Assembly: GCF_025628965.1 (NCBI RefSeq)
Contig: NZ_JAOTEN010000002.1
Coordinates: 558,001 to 622,000, forward strand
Direction: 5' to 3'
Origin: Chryseobacterium gilvum
Lineage (GTDB): Bacteria > Bacteroidota > Bacteroidia > Flavobacteriales > Weeksellaceae
Length of the DNA stretch: 64,000 nt
Part shown: one piece after another, positions 16,276-24,120 of the stretch
How positions within the stretch are numbered: position 1 is the stretch's first letter
Layout: every line of letters begins with the position of its first letter
Position numbers and translations under genes: made by a program
The notes under the pieces: model-generated
The model's input: only the letters and a program-made list of their open reading frames with translations
Told to the model about the DNA's origin: nothing
The model's database searches: none

Positions 16276-17808
16276 ATGCAAATGGCAGATAAAGCACAAT
16301 TTATTGAAAACCTTAAGGCAAGATACACTCCAAAAGGGGAACATATTATTTTAGGAAAAGGAATGTTACACGGAGATGTAGTCACCGAGGTGAATGTAAC
16401 CGTTCCTTTAAAAACTATCAACAGACACGGCCTTATTGCCGGAGCAACCGGAACCGGTAAAACCAAAACACTTCAGGTATTTGCGGAACAGCTTTCTCAT
16501 GCAGGAATACCATCACTGGTTTTAGATATCAAAGGTGATTTTTCAGGAATCGCTGCTGCAGGACAGATGAACGCGGTTATTGAAGAAAGATATGCTAAAA
16601 CACAGCTTCCTTACAATCCACAGTCATTTCCGGTTGAGTTAATGTCTATTTCAGGTGAAAAAGGGGTAAAACTGAGAGCAACGGTTACAGAATTCGGCCC
16701 GGTTCTTTTAAGCAAAATTTTAGAGCTGAATGACACGCAGCAAAGCATCATGTCGATCGTTTTTAAATATTGTGATGATAAAGGCCTGCCGCTCATTGAT
16801 CTGAATGATCTGAAGAAAGTTTTACAGTACGTAACAGAAAATCCGCAGGGAAAAGCGGAGTTGGCCGCAAATTACGGATCAATCGCTTCCGCATCTTTGG
16901 GAACTATTCTTCGGTCAATTGTTGCTTTGGAACAGCAAGGAGCTGCTGATTTTTTTGGAGAATTAAGCTTTGATGTTCATGATTTATTAGAACAGAGAGA
17001 TGGAAAAGGCGTGGTGAATATTCTGCGGGTTGCCGATATTCAAAGTAAGCCTCAATTGTTTTCAACTTTTATGCTTTCACTTTTTGCGGAAATTTATATG
17101 ACATTTCCAGAAGAAGGCGACAGCGGAAAGCCAAAGCTGGTTCTTTTCATTGATGAAGCGCATTTGATTTTCGATGAATCTTCCAAAGCGCTTGTTTCGC
17201 AGATTGAAACAATGGTCAAACTGATTCGTTCAAAAGGTGTCGGAATTTATTTTATTACCCAGATTCCGGGAGATGTTCCGGAAAATGTACTTTCACAGCT
17301 GGGATTAAAAATTCAGCATGCTTTGAGAGGTTTTACGGCAAAAGATAAAAAAGAAATTTCAAAAGCGGTTGAAAATTATCCTACCACAGAATTTTACGAT
17401 GCATCCACTTTGATTCAAAATTTAGGAATTGGGGAAGCTTTTGTAACGGCTTTGGATGAAAAAGGGATTCCTACTCCGTTAGTTCATACGTATCTGATTT
17501 CTCCAGAATCAAGAATGGATGTTTTAAAGGATTCTGAAATTTCTGAGCTGACCGGGAATTCTGCGTTGGTGGAAAAATATGAAAAAGCGGTCGATCGTGA
17601 ATCTGCGTACGAAATTTTAGCCGGCAGAATGGAACAGGCTGTCCAGAATTCTGCACCCAATCAGAAAACCAAACCGGTGAAAGAAGAGCCCGGAATGTTT
17701 GAACAGGTTTTAAAGAGCAGAGCGGGAAGAACATTTGCCAATACTTTAATGAGAGAAGGTGCAAAAGCACTTTTGGGAATGTTTGGTTTAGGAGGCAGAA
17801 AAAGATAA
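16276..17808 (+). CDS. HerA-like ATPase, DUF853 family
   Basis: About 510 residues from the ATG at 16276 (MQMADKAQ). The open frame begins at a TTG at 16231, but a -7-like TATCTTTA at 16255-16262 lies inside that stretch, so the later start is better. Walker A is GATGTGKTKT, Walker B is LFIDEAHLIF and sensor text is ITQIPGD. This is the DUF853/YjgR branch of HerA-FtsK ATPases. Its role is unknown; relatives are DNA translocases. It is followed 110 bases later by a DEDDh exonuclease on the same strand. Confidence 0.88.
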   Translation: MQMADKAQFIENLKARYTPKGEHIILGKGMLHGDVVTEVNVTVPLKTINRHGLIAGATGTGKTKTLQVFAEQLSHAGIPSLVLDIKGDFSGIAAAGQMNAVIEERYAKTQLPYNPQSFPVELMSISGEKGVKLRATVTEFGPVLLSKILELNDTQQSIMSIVFKYCDDKGLPLIDLNDLKKVLQYVTENPQGKAELAANYGSIASASLGTILRSIVALEQQGAADFFGELSFDVHDLLEQRDGKGVVNILRVADIQSKPQLFSTFMLSLFAEIYMTFPEEGDSGKPKLVLFIDEAHLIFDESSKALVSQIETMVKLIRSKGVGIYFITQIPGDVPENVLSQLGLKIQHALRGFTAKDKKEISKAVENYPTTEFYDASTLIQNLGIGEAFVTALDEKGIPTPLVHTYLISPESRMDVLKDSEISELTGNSALVEKYEKAVDRESAYEILAGRMEQAVQNSAPNQKTKPVKEEPGMFEQVLKSRAGRTFANTLMREGAKALLGMFGLGGRKR

Positions 17809-17918
17809 TTAGCGGCAGAAGCATTCTTTTTGGGTTTTTAAACGTAATTTTATTATTTTAGCAAAATTGCCATTAAAAAAGTTTGGTTTTGAGGATTAAA
17901 GTTATAGTTTGCATATAA

Positions 17919-19142
17919 ATGTATTCAGTTATAGATATAGAAAGTAATGGTGCAGGTTACAGAAAAGAATGCATTATAGATATTGCCATTTATAAATATG
18001 ATGGGCAAAAAATTGTCGATCAGTTTATTTCCCTTGTCAATCCTGAAAGTGATATTACCCCTTTTGTACAGAAGCTGACGAATATTACCCCCAAAATGGT
18101 GAAAACAGCTCCAAAGTTTCACGAAATTGCAAAAAGAGTCATTGAAATTACTGAAAACACGACTTTGGTTGGGCATAACATCGATTTTGACTACAGAATG
18201 CTTCGCCAGTCTTTTCAAAGGCTTGGTTACGATTTTAAAATCAATACTTTAGATACCATTCCTTTAGCCAAAAAACTCATTCCGGATGAGGTAAGCTATT
18301 CTTTAGGGAAACTGGTACGTTCTTTAGGCATTCCGATTACACATCAACACAGAGCAGATGGTGATGCAAGAGCCACTCTGGAACTTTTCAAACTATTGGT
18401 CTCAAAAGATACTGAAAATGAGATCATTCAGGAGCAGCATGATGAAACCAATGCAAAGTCTTATATCAACAAAATTAAACTGTTGACTCAGGATCTTCCC
18501 AGTGAGAAAGGATTCGTTTATTTTCAAAATGAAGAGGGCAAGATTATTTTTTCAGAGTATGTGTATGATATCAATAAGTTTTCTAAAAAGCTGTTCAATT
18601 CCAAATCCAAAAAATACGAAAATATTCAGCAGGAAACAGAACAGATTCATTTTGAGCTCACGGGAAGTGATCTTATTGCCAAGCTCATATTAAATTCAAA
18701 AAATACGAAGAAAAAAGAGATTCTTCCATTTGGGCTATATTTTAGAAACGATCAGTATATTGTTGAAAAAAATACGATCAATAAGCTCGAGAAACCTATC
18801 CTTAAATTCAAATCATTTACGCAGGGCTCAAAAGCGGTGCAGTTTATCAGTAAAATTGAAGAGTTTAAGGATGTTAATGCATTTAAGAAAAAAATAGATT
18901 TCAAAAAAAGAAATGAGCTTTGGTTAGGTTTAGGAAGAAAATTGGGTGAGAAATTATTTTTAATCATTGAAAACGGAAAGTTGGTTTCTTACGGTTTCTA
19001 TGAGCTTTTTACGCAAATACAGACGCTCAGTAAAATTTCAAAATTAAAAATTGATCTGCCTTTATCTACTTCAGATGTAACCAATGACTTACAACTGGCC
19101 CTGCTTCGTGGCGATTTTGAGACCTTGCCGATGCCTAAATAA
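17919..19142 (+). CDS. DEDDh 3'-5' exonuclease with a C-terminal degenerate GIY-YIG domain
   Basis: A 407-residue protein. Residues 1-165 are a DnaQ-type exonuclease with all motifs: DIES (D6, E8), HNIDFDYRML and HRADGDARAT (HxxxxD). Residues from about 190 read LPSEKGFVYFQNEEGKIIF, then KKLFN, then ELTGSDLIAKLILN. That is the order of a Cho/UvrC-like GIY-YIG nuclease, normally GVYYF..IYVGKS..KR..ELTGSELIALLLE. The Tyr/Gly core, the arginine and the final glutamate are altered, so this domain is probably catalytically dead and may only bind DNA. The domain call is from recalled similarity. Confidence 0.82.
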   Translation: MYSVIDIESNGAGYRKECIIDIAIYKYDGQKIVDQFISLVNPESDITPFVQKLTNITPKMVKTAPKFHEIAKRVIEITENTTLVGHNIDFDYRMLRQSFQRLGYDFKINTLDTIPLAKKLIPDEVSYSLGKLVRSLGIPITHQHRADGDARATLELFKLLVSKDTENEIIQEQHDETNAKSYINKIKLLTQDLPSEKGFVYFQNEEGKIIFSEYVYDINKFSKKLFNSKSKKYENIQQETEQIHFELTGSDLIAKLILNSKNTKKKEILPFGLYFRNDQYIVEKNTINKLEKPILKFKSFTQGSKAVQFISKIEEFKDVNAFKKKIDFKKRNELWLGLGRKLGEKLFLIIENGKLVSYGFYELFTQIQTLSKISKLKIDLPLSTSDVTNDLQLALLRGDFETLPMPK

Positions 19143-19218
19143 TCTTTGTTCCGTTGAGTTATTGATTATTGAATTTCAATAATATGAGCATTCAAATTCA
19201 TATTCTCAAAATAAATAG

Positions 19219-19226
19219 TATTTTTG
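19219..19226 (+). promoter_or_regulatory. Candidate -7 box upstream of a micro-ORF
   Basis: TATTTTTG matches TAnnTTTG and lies 20 bases before an ATG at 19246. No -33 TTTG is seen. Confidence 0.35.
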
Positions 19227-19245
19227 CCAAAGAAAAAAATTAGCG

Positions 19246-19317
19246 ATGCAAAATTTTAAACAAAAACAAACCGGTAAAAAGGGAGCTGTAAAGTTTTCAA
19301 AGGTTTGGAATACCTAA
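19246..19317 (+). other. Candidate 23-codon basic micro-ORF or decayed cold-shock-like fragment
   Basis: The sequence MQNFKQKQTGKKGAVKFSKVWNT lies between a -7-like box and a rho-independent hairpin, in an otherwise empty 255-base gap between the exonuclease and lysA. The GAVKF segment faintly recalls the start of a cold-shock domain (GTVKFF). Shifting frame downstream gives KGLEYLK. It could be a real small basic peptide, an RNA, or a relic. Confidence 0.3.
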
Positions 19318-19350
19318 AAGAGTTGTGTTGCATAAAAATGAAATATTATG

Positions 19351-19382
19351 GCAGGCTCTTCTCGAAGAATCTGCTTTTTTTA
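19351..19382 (+). terminator. Terminator upstream of lysA
   Basis: GCAGGCTCTT and AAGAATCTGC pair (one mismatch, one wobble) around CTCG and are followed by seven T's. It closes the short transcript before lysA. Confidence 0.65.
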
Positions 19383-19397
19383 TGTTAAATTAAGATT

Positions 19398-20597
19398 ATG
19401 AACTCAAAAGAATTATTAAAGATTGCCCACGAATTTGGCACCCCGTTGTATGTTTATGATGCCGAATCTATTAAAAATCAATACGAAAAACTGACCTCTT
19501 CTTTTTTAAAACACACCAAGTTTTTTTACGCTGCGAAAGCTTTAACCAACATCAATATTTTAAAATATATTAAAAACCTGGGTGCTTCTCTGGATTGTGT
19601 GTCCATCAATGAAGTGAAACTGGGTTTAAAAGCAGGATTTTCAAAGGAAAAAATATTATTTACACCCAATTGTGTCGATTTAGCAGAGATTGAGGAGGCG
19701 ATGACCTTCGGCGTGCATATCAACATCGATAATATTTCAATTCTTGAGCAGTTTGGGAACAAATATGGAAATACCTATCCTATCTTGGTAAGGATCAATC
19801 CGCATATTTTTGCCGGAGGAAATTATAAAATATCCACAGGACATATCGATAGTAAATTCGGGATTTCAATTCACCAGGTTCGTCATATCGAAAGAGTGAT
19901 GAAAAGCACCAATCTTAATGTAGAAGGCCTTCATATGCATACCGGAAGCGAGATCAAAGATCCGGAAGTATTTTTACAGGCCCTGGAAATTATGCTGGAA
20001 TTGTCTGAGCATTTCCCGAATCTGAAATACCTCGATATGGGAAGCGGGTTCAAAATTCCTTATCAGGACGGTGATCTGGAAACTGATGTGAAAGCGTTGG
20101 GCAAAAAAGTAGAAAAGGCCATTTCCGATTTTTCAAAGGAGACGGGTAAAAAATTTGAGCTTTGGTTTGAGCCGGGAAAATTCCTTGTCGGGAAAAGCGG
20201 TTACCTTCTGGTAAAAGCAAATGTGATCAAGCAGACAACGGCAACCGTTTTTGTGGGAGTTAATTCAGGATTTAATCATTTAATCCGCCCGATGTTCTAC
20301 GATTCGTACCATACGATAGAAAATTTATCAAACCCGAAAGGTGCAGAGAGAATTTATACGGTTGTGGGAAATATCTGTGAGACAGATACTTTTGCGTGGG
20401 ACCGGAAGCTGAATGAAGTGAGAGAAGGAGATATTTTGGCTTTTCATACCGCAGGAGCCTACGGTTTTGAGATGAGTTCTAATTTTAACTCCAGATTAAA
20501 GCCTGCAGAAGTTCTTTTTCTGGACGGAAAAGCACACCTGATCAGAAAAAGAGATGAGTTTGAAGATTTATTGAGAAATCAGATTGAAATAATCTAA
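19398..20597 (+). CDS. lysA: Diaminopimelate decarboxylase
   Basis: A 399-residue PLP enzyme of the alanine-racemase fold. The PLP lysine is K47 in FYAAKALTN, the HMHTGSEI helix follows, and the phosphate-binding GSGFKIPY sits mid-protein. CETDTFAWDR and the GAYGFEMSSNFNS segment near the C-terminus complete the active site across the dimer. It converts meso-diaminopimelate to lysine, the last step of lysine synthesis. It is monocistronic with terminators on both sides. Confidence 0.95.
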   Translation: MNSKELLKIAHEFGTPLYVYDAESIKNQYEKLTSSFLKHTKFFYAAKALTNINILKYIKNLGASLDCVSINEVKLGLKAGFSKEKILFTPNCVDLAEIEEAMTFGVHINIDNISILEQFGNKYGNTYPILVRINPHIFAGGNYKISTGHIDSKFGISIHQVRHIERVMKSTNLNVEGLHMHTGSEIKDPEVFLQALEIMLELSEHFPNLKYLDMGSGFKIPYQDGDLETDVKALGKKVEKAISDFSKETGKKFELWFEPGKFLVGKSGYLLVKANVIKQTTATVFVGVNSGFNHLIRPMFYDSYHTIENLSNPKGAERIYTVVGNICETDTFAWDRKLNEVREGDILAFHTAGAYGFEMSSNFNSRLKPAEVLFLDGKAHLIRKRDEFEDLLRNQIEII

Positions 20598-20617
20598 TTC
20601 AACCCTAAAAATATTTT

Positions 20618-20655
20618 AAAAGAAACTTTGCAATTCTGTGAGGTTTCTTTTTTTG
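20618..20655 (+). terminator. Terminator of lysA
   Basis: AAAAGAAAC and GTTTCTTTT pair across a 16-base loop, followed by T's. The stem is AT-rich, so strength is moderate. Confidence 0.55.
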
Positions 20656-20658
20656 CCG

Positions 20659-20666
20659 TAATTTTG
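20659..20666 (+). promoter_or_regulatory. Flavobacterial -7 box
   Basis: TAATTTTG matches TAnnTTTG, 20 bases before the ATG of the TonB-like gene at 20686. Confidence 0.4.
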
Positions 20667-20685
20667 TTTTATTAAAAATAAACTT

Positions 20686-21174
20686 ATGAAAACACTGGCA
20701 TTATTTTTAGCAATTTTCATCTCAAATATTGCATTTGCGCAGTATGATGTTGAAGAAAGAGACGATCACAATATGATCACCGAAAACAACAAGAGTATTT
20801 TAAAAATAGACATTCAGCAACCTTTACTGCAGGTCGCGGTGAAGAATTGTAAAGATTTCAAGGCGGTTGATTTTGAGGGTGGTATCCCGGTTTATAAAGA
20901 AATGCTGAAAAAGTACATGTATGACTATCTCAACTCTGAGTTTTATGTGCTGAACGGAGATTTTACCTTTACTCTAACCATCGACGAAACCGGAAAGGTA
21001 ACCCATATAGAGGGTTCCCCGAAAGTTTCCAACAGTGAGATTTTCTTTGACGATATGAAATATATTGTGAGAAGAATTAAAAAAAACTGGATTCCGGCAA
21101 CCTGTAATGGCAAAGCCGTATCTTCTCAAATTAAAATTAAAATGAATTTAACGTCTATAACGACAGATTTGTAA
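20686..21174 (+). CDS. Secreted protein with TonB C-terminal-like domain
   Basis: A 162-residue protein with a signal peptide (LALFLAIFISNIAFAQ). A single mature domain has the TonB-CTD pattern (NGDFTFTLTIDETGKVTHIE...RRIKKNWIPATCNGKAVSSQIKIKMN). It lacks the membrane anchor and proline spacer of real TonB, so it is secreted and unlikely to energise transport directly. A related two-domain protein lies downstream at 21251, after a short relict, suggesting local duplication. Confidence 0.75.
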   Translation: MKTLALFLAIFISNIAFAQYDVEERDDHNMITENNKSILKIDIQQPLLQVAVKNCKDFKAVDFEGGIPVYKEMLKKYMYDYLNSEFYVLNGDFTFTLTIDETGKVTHIEGSPKVSNSEIFFDDMKYIVRRIKKNWIPATCNGKAVSSQIKIKMNLTSITTDL

Positions 21175-21181
21175 CTCAGTG

Positions 21182-21238
21182 ATGATGAAAAAAAATATAG
21201 TGTTCTTGTTAATGTCGATGATAAGTGATATTAAATAA
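21182..21238 (+). pseudogene. Possible relict of a signal peptide-encoding gene start
   Basis: An 18-codon stretch (MMKKNIVFLLMSMISDIK) looks like a Sec signal sequence start that then stops. It is wedged between two related secreted TonB-like genes and may be the remains of a third copy. It could equally be chance in AT-rich DNA. Confidence 0.25.
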
Positions 21239-21250
21239 TTTTAAATAAAC

Positions 21251-22033
21251 ATGATGATAAATCGTATTATATTACTTATTTGTATTATTTCAGCGAATCA
21301 AATCTTCGCACAGAAAGAGGTTTTAGGCCAATATCCTATGGGTCAGAATTTCTATATAGGAGGAATAGACGGGTTGAATAAAGAGATGGTAAAAATTGTT
21401 AAAGAACAAAATATTCCCCCTTGTGAAAATATTGCAGAAGAATATACGGTTCAAGTTCTTGTCAATGAAGATTCAAGTATTAATTATGTTAAAGATTTCG
21501 ACAGTATAAAAATTCAAAAAAATAAATGTGCATTTGATATCAGTCGCAAATTGATTCCTAACCTGAAAAGATGGATCCCGGCAAAAGAACAGGATAAATT
21601 TGTTGCCGCAATTGCAAAAATTGAAATAAAACCGTTTTATTTATATTATTCGAAAGATGAACCGCGTAAAAATGAAACAAAAAATCCGGTCTACTCAAAA
21701 GGGATGGCAAGTTTTGGGAATGAAGTAACCTCTATTTTCCAGTCCAGAATAAACAAAAATGAAGATAAACGTTCTGCTCTTTTGTTTGTAGTAAATGAAA
21801 AAGGGGAAATGGAAGATTTTAAAATCGAAGGAGATTATACTGAAAGTGAGAAAAAAAGTATTATAAAGGATCTCTCCCGAATAAAAGGAAAATGGCAACC
21901 CGCTACTTTTAATGGCATCCCTATAAAAACCAGACTTAGACAGCCACTACTCCAAAATTTTGATCTTCAAATGCAGGCGGAGGAAATGAGACGATCAGCA
22001 GATCAAAATATTTACAATAATAGATACCGATAA
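21251..22033 (+). CDS. Secreted protein with two TonB C-terminal-like domains
   Basis: A 260-residue protein with a signal peptide (IILLICIISANQIFAQ). About residues 40-125 and 150-235 each hold a diverged TonB-CTD-like unit. Both end with a W(I/Q)PA element (KRWIPAKEQD and GKWQPATFNGIPIKTRLRQP), echoing NWIPATCNGK in the neighbour at 20686. Function is unknown. The neighbouring pair is best read as a duplicated family. Confidence 0.65.
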   Translation: MMINRIILLICIISANQIFAQKEVLGQYPMGQNFYIGGIDGLNKEMVKIVKEQNIPPCENIAEEYTVQVLVNEDSSINYVKDFDSIKIQKNKCAFDISRKLIPNLKRWIPAKEQDKFVAAIAKIEIKPFYLYYSKDEPRKNETKNPVYSKGMASFGNEVTSIFQSRINKNEDKRSALLFVVNEKGEMEDFKIEGDYTESEKKSIIKDLSRIKGKWQPATFNGIPIKTRLRQPLLQNFDLQMQAEEMRRSADQNIYNNRYR

Positions 22034-22061
22034 TCTTCTGCCATTCTGTCACAAGATTTTG

Positions 22062-22069
22062 TATCTTTG
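22062..22069 (+). promoter_or_regulatory. Flavobacterial -7 box for miaB
   Basis: TATCTTTG followed by CATAC, 53 bases before the miaB GTG. The same TATCTTTGCATACTAA text occurs before prfA (from 50370). Confidence 0.5.
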
Positions 22070-22121
22070 CATACTAATTTGAGTTTAGCGATTAGATTCA
22101 AAATATTTAAACTTAATAACA

Positions 22122-23558
22122 GTGCAAGACAAATATATAGACGAAACCAAACAGGGCGAAGCTTTTGCCATTGCGGAAAAAAGCGGAAATTCTAAAAAAC
22201 TGTTTTTGGAAAGCTACGGCTGTCAGATGAATTTTTCTGACTCCGAAATCGTCGCGTCCATTCTTAACGATCAAGGATATAATACTACCCTAAAAGTAGA
22301 AGAAGCAGATCTCATTCTTTTAAATACCTGTTCCATCCGTGAAAAAGCAGAGCAGACCGTAAGAATGCGCCTGGCTCAGTTTAAAAATCTGAAGAAACAA
22401 AAACCCAATATGACCGTTGGTGTTTTAGGCTGTATGGCAGAAAGGTTAAAAACCAAGTTTCTGGAAGAAGAACAACTGGTAGATTTGGTAGTCGGTCCCG
22501 ATGCATACAGAGATCTGCCCAATCTTTTAAAGGAAACCGAAGACGGAAGAGATGCCATCAATGTCATTCTCTCAAAAGAAGAAACCTATGCAGATATCAA
22601 TCCGGTTCGTTTAGGCGGAAACGGAGTCACGGCTTTTGTGACTATTACAAGAGGCTGTGATAATATGTGTACTTTCTGTGTGGTTCCTTTTACCAGAGGA
22701 AGAGAAAGAAGCCGCGATCCGCATTCTATTTTAGAAGAATGTAAAAGCCTCTGGGAAAGCGGCTATAAAGAAATTACCCTTCTCGGGCAGAATGTAGATT
22801 CTTACTTATGGTACGGTGGCGGTCCCAAGAAAGATTTCGCCAAAGCATCAGAAATGCAGAAAGCGACTGCCGTTGATTTTTCGAAGCTACTTGATGCCGT
22901 TGCCAAAGCTATTCCCCAGATGAGAATCCGGTTTTCTACCTCCAATCCGCAGGATATGAGCCTGGATGTATTCAGAACCATGGCAAAACATGATAATATC
23001 TGTAAATATGTGCATCTCCCTGTACAAAGCGGCAGCAACAGAATGCTGGAAGCGATGAACAGACAGCATACCCGTGAAGAATATTTAGATTTGATTAAAA
23101 AAGCGAAAGAGATCGTTCCTGATATTTCGTTTTCCCAGGATATGATCATTGGTTTTTGCGGCGAAACTGAAGAAGATCATCAAGATACACTGAGTTTAAT
23201 GAAGGAAGTGGAATATGATTACGGCTATATGTTCTCTTATTCTGAAAGACCGGGAACTCCGGCTCATAAAAAGATGGAAGATGATATTCCTGCTGAGGTG
23301 AAACAAAGACGTTTGGCAGAAGTGATTGCCTTGCAGGGCGAATTGTCGCGAAAAAGAATGCAGGGTTATGTGGGCCGTGTTCACCGGGTTTTAATTGAAG
23401 GCATATCAAAAAAGAACAAAAACCAGTGGAAAGGAAGAAATTCCCAAAATGCTGTATGTGTTTTTAATATGCTGGAAGGTCAGAAGCTGGGTGACATTGT
23501 GGATGTTTTTGTATATGACAATACACAAGGCACACTTTTAGGAGAAACCGTAATCTAA
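22122..23558 (+). CDS. miaB: tRNA-2-methylthio-N6-dimethylallyladenosine synthase
   Basis: A 478-residue radical-SAM methylthiotransferase starting at GTG. The N-terminal domain carries three cluster cysteines (YGCQMNF, LNTCSIREKAE, LGCMAERL). The radical-SAM motif is GCDNMCTFC. A C-terminal TRAM domain (GRVHRVLIEGISKKN...) binds tRNA. It adds the 2-methylthio group to i6A37. Its product is the substrate of MiaE (4677-5258). It has its own promoter-like box. Confidence 0.95.
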   Translation: MQDKYIDETKQGEAFAIAEKSGNSKKLFLESYGCQMNFSDSEIVASILNDQGYNTTLKVEEADLILLNTCSIREKAEQTVRMRLAQFKNLKKQKPNMTVGVLGCMAERLKTKFLEEEQLVDLVVGPDAYRDLPNLLKETEDGRDAINVILSKEETYADINPVRLGGNGVTAFVTITRGCDNMCTFCVVPFTRGRERSRDPHSILEECKSLWESGYKEITLLGQNVDSYLWYGGGPKKDFAKASEMQKATAVDFSKLLDAVAKAIPQMRIRFSTSNPQDMSLDVFRTMAKHDNICKYVHLPVQSGSNRMLEAMNRQHTREEYLDLIKKAKEIVPDISFSQDMIIGFCGETEEDHQDTLSLMKEVEYDYGYMFSYSERPGTPAHKKMEDDIPAEVKQRRLAEVIALQGELSRKRMQGYVGRVHRVLIEGISKKNKNQWKGRNSQNAVCVFNMLEGQKLGDIVDVFVYDNTQGTLLGETVI

Positions 23559-23601
23559 TATAGTTTAACTCATTGTCATTAAATTAATAACCAAATAAAC
23601 C

Positions 23602-24039
23602 ATGGAGAAATTTCATAAATATTGCCTCAGTGTTTTATTGGTCATCATATGCAGCAATATTCCGGCACAGAGCACAACCTGTCCCACTGAGAATAATGAC
23701 TATGCACAGCTTTGTGACGTTTACAAAACCATTTTAGGAATCCACTGTGGGGAAATAGGTAAAGAGCAATACGATCCTGAAAAAACAAACGGTTTTATCA
23801 CGATACATCAAAGAGAAAGTGCTTCTGAAAGTTTCAATAGAATTTTTTCTGTCATCAGATATAAAGCGGCATTTCAGACAGATTACCCGGAAAATATTTT
23901 ATCTGAAAATGAGCGGCATGATCATATTCTAAGGAATTTTGAAAATCGTAGCAAACATTTCGGTTTTGCCGGAATCATATATTTTAAAACTAAAGTTTCG
24001 AAAATCAGAAACAAAGATTATTTGGAAGATTTAAGTTAG
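23602..24039 (+). CDS. Secreted protein of unknown function
   Basis: A 145-residue protein I do not recognise. Residues 1-23 are a signal peptide (LLVIICSNIPAQ). The mature part has three cysteines, CPTENN and CDVYKTI-LGIHC, with spacing compatible with one disulfide, and is otherwise charged and soluble. It lies 43 bases after miaB and 81 before the sigma-54 activator, so operon membership is uncertain. Confidence 0.65.
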   Translation: MEKFHKYCLSVLLVIICSNIPAQSTTCPTENNDYAQLCDVYKTILGIHCGEIGKEQYDPEKTNGFITIHQRESASESFNRIFSVIRYKAAFQTDYPENILSENERHDHILRNFENRSKHFGFAGIIYFKTKVSKIRNKDYLEDLS

Positions 24040-24120
24040 AATACAGTGTACAAACAACTTAAATAACGTAAAAACCTGCAGCAAATACAGCTGCATCATC
24101 ATCAATAATCTAAATGACTC

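Noticed and set aside
16276..19142. HerA-type defence system made of the DUF853 ATPase and the exonuclease
   Set aside because: The 110-base gap holds a possible separate promoter, DUF853 is a broad housekeeping family, and there are no SIR2, DUF4297 or similar defence partners.
24040..24120. Hairpin TGCAGC/GCTGCA as a terminator before the sigma-54 activator
   Set aside because: The stem is short (24077-24095) and no T-run follows; no sigma-54 -24/-12 elements are visible either.
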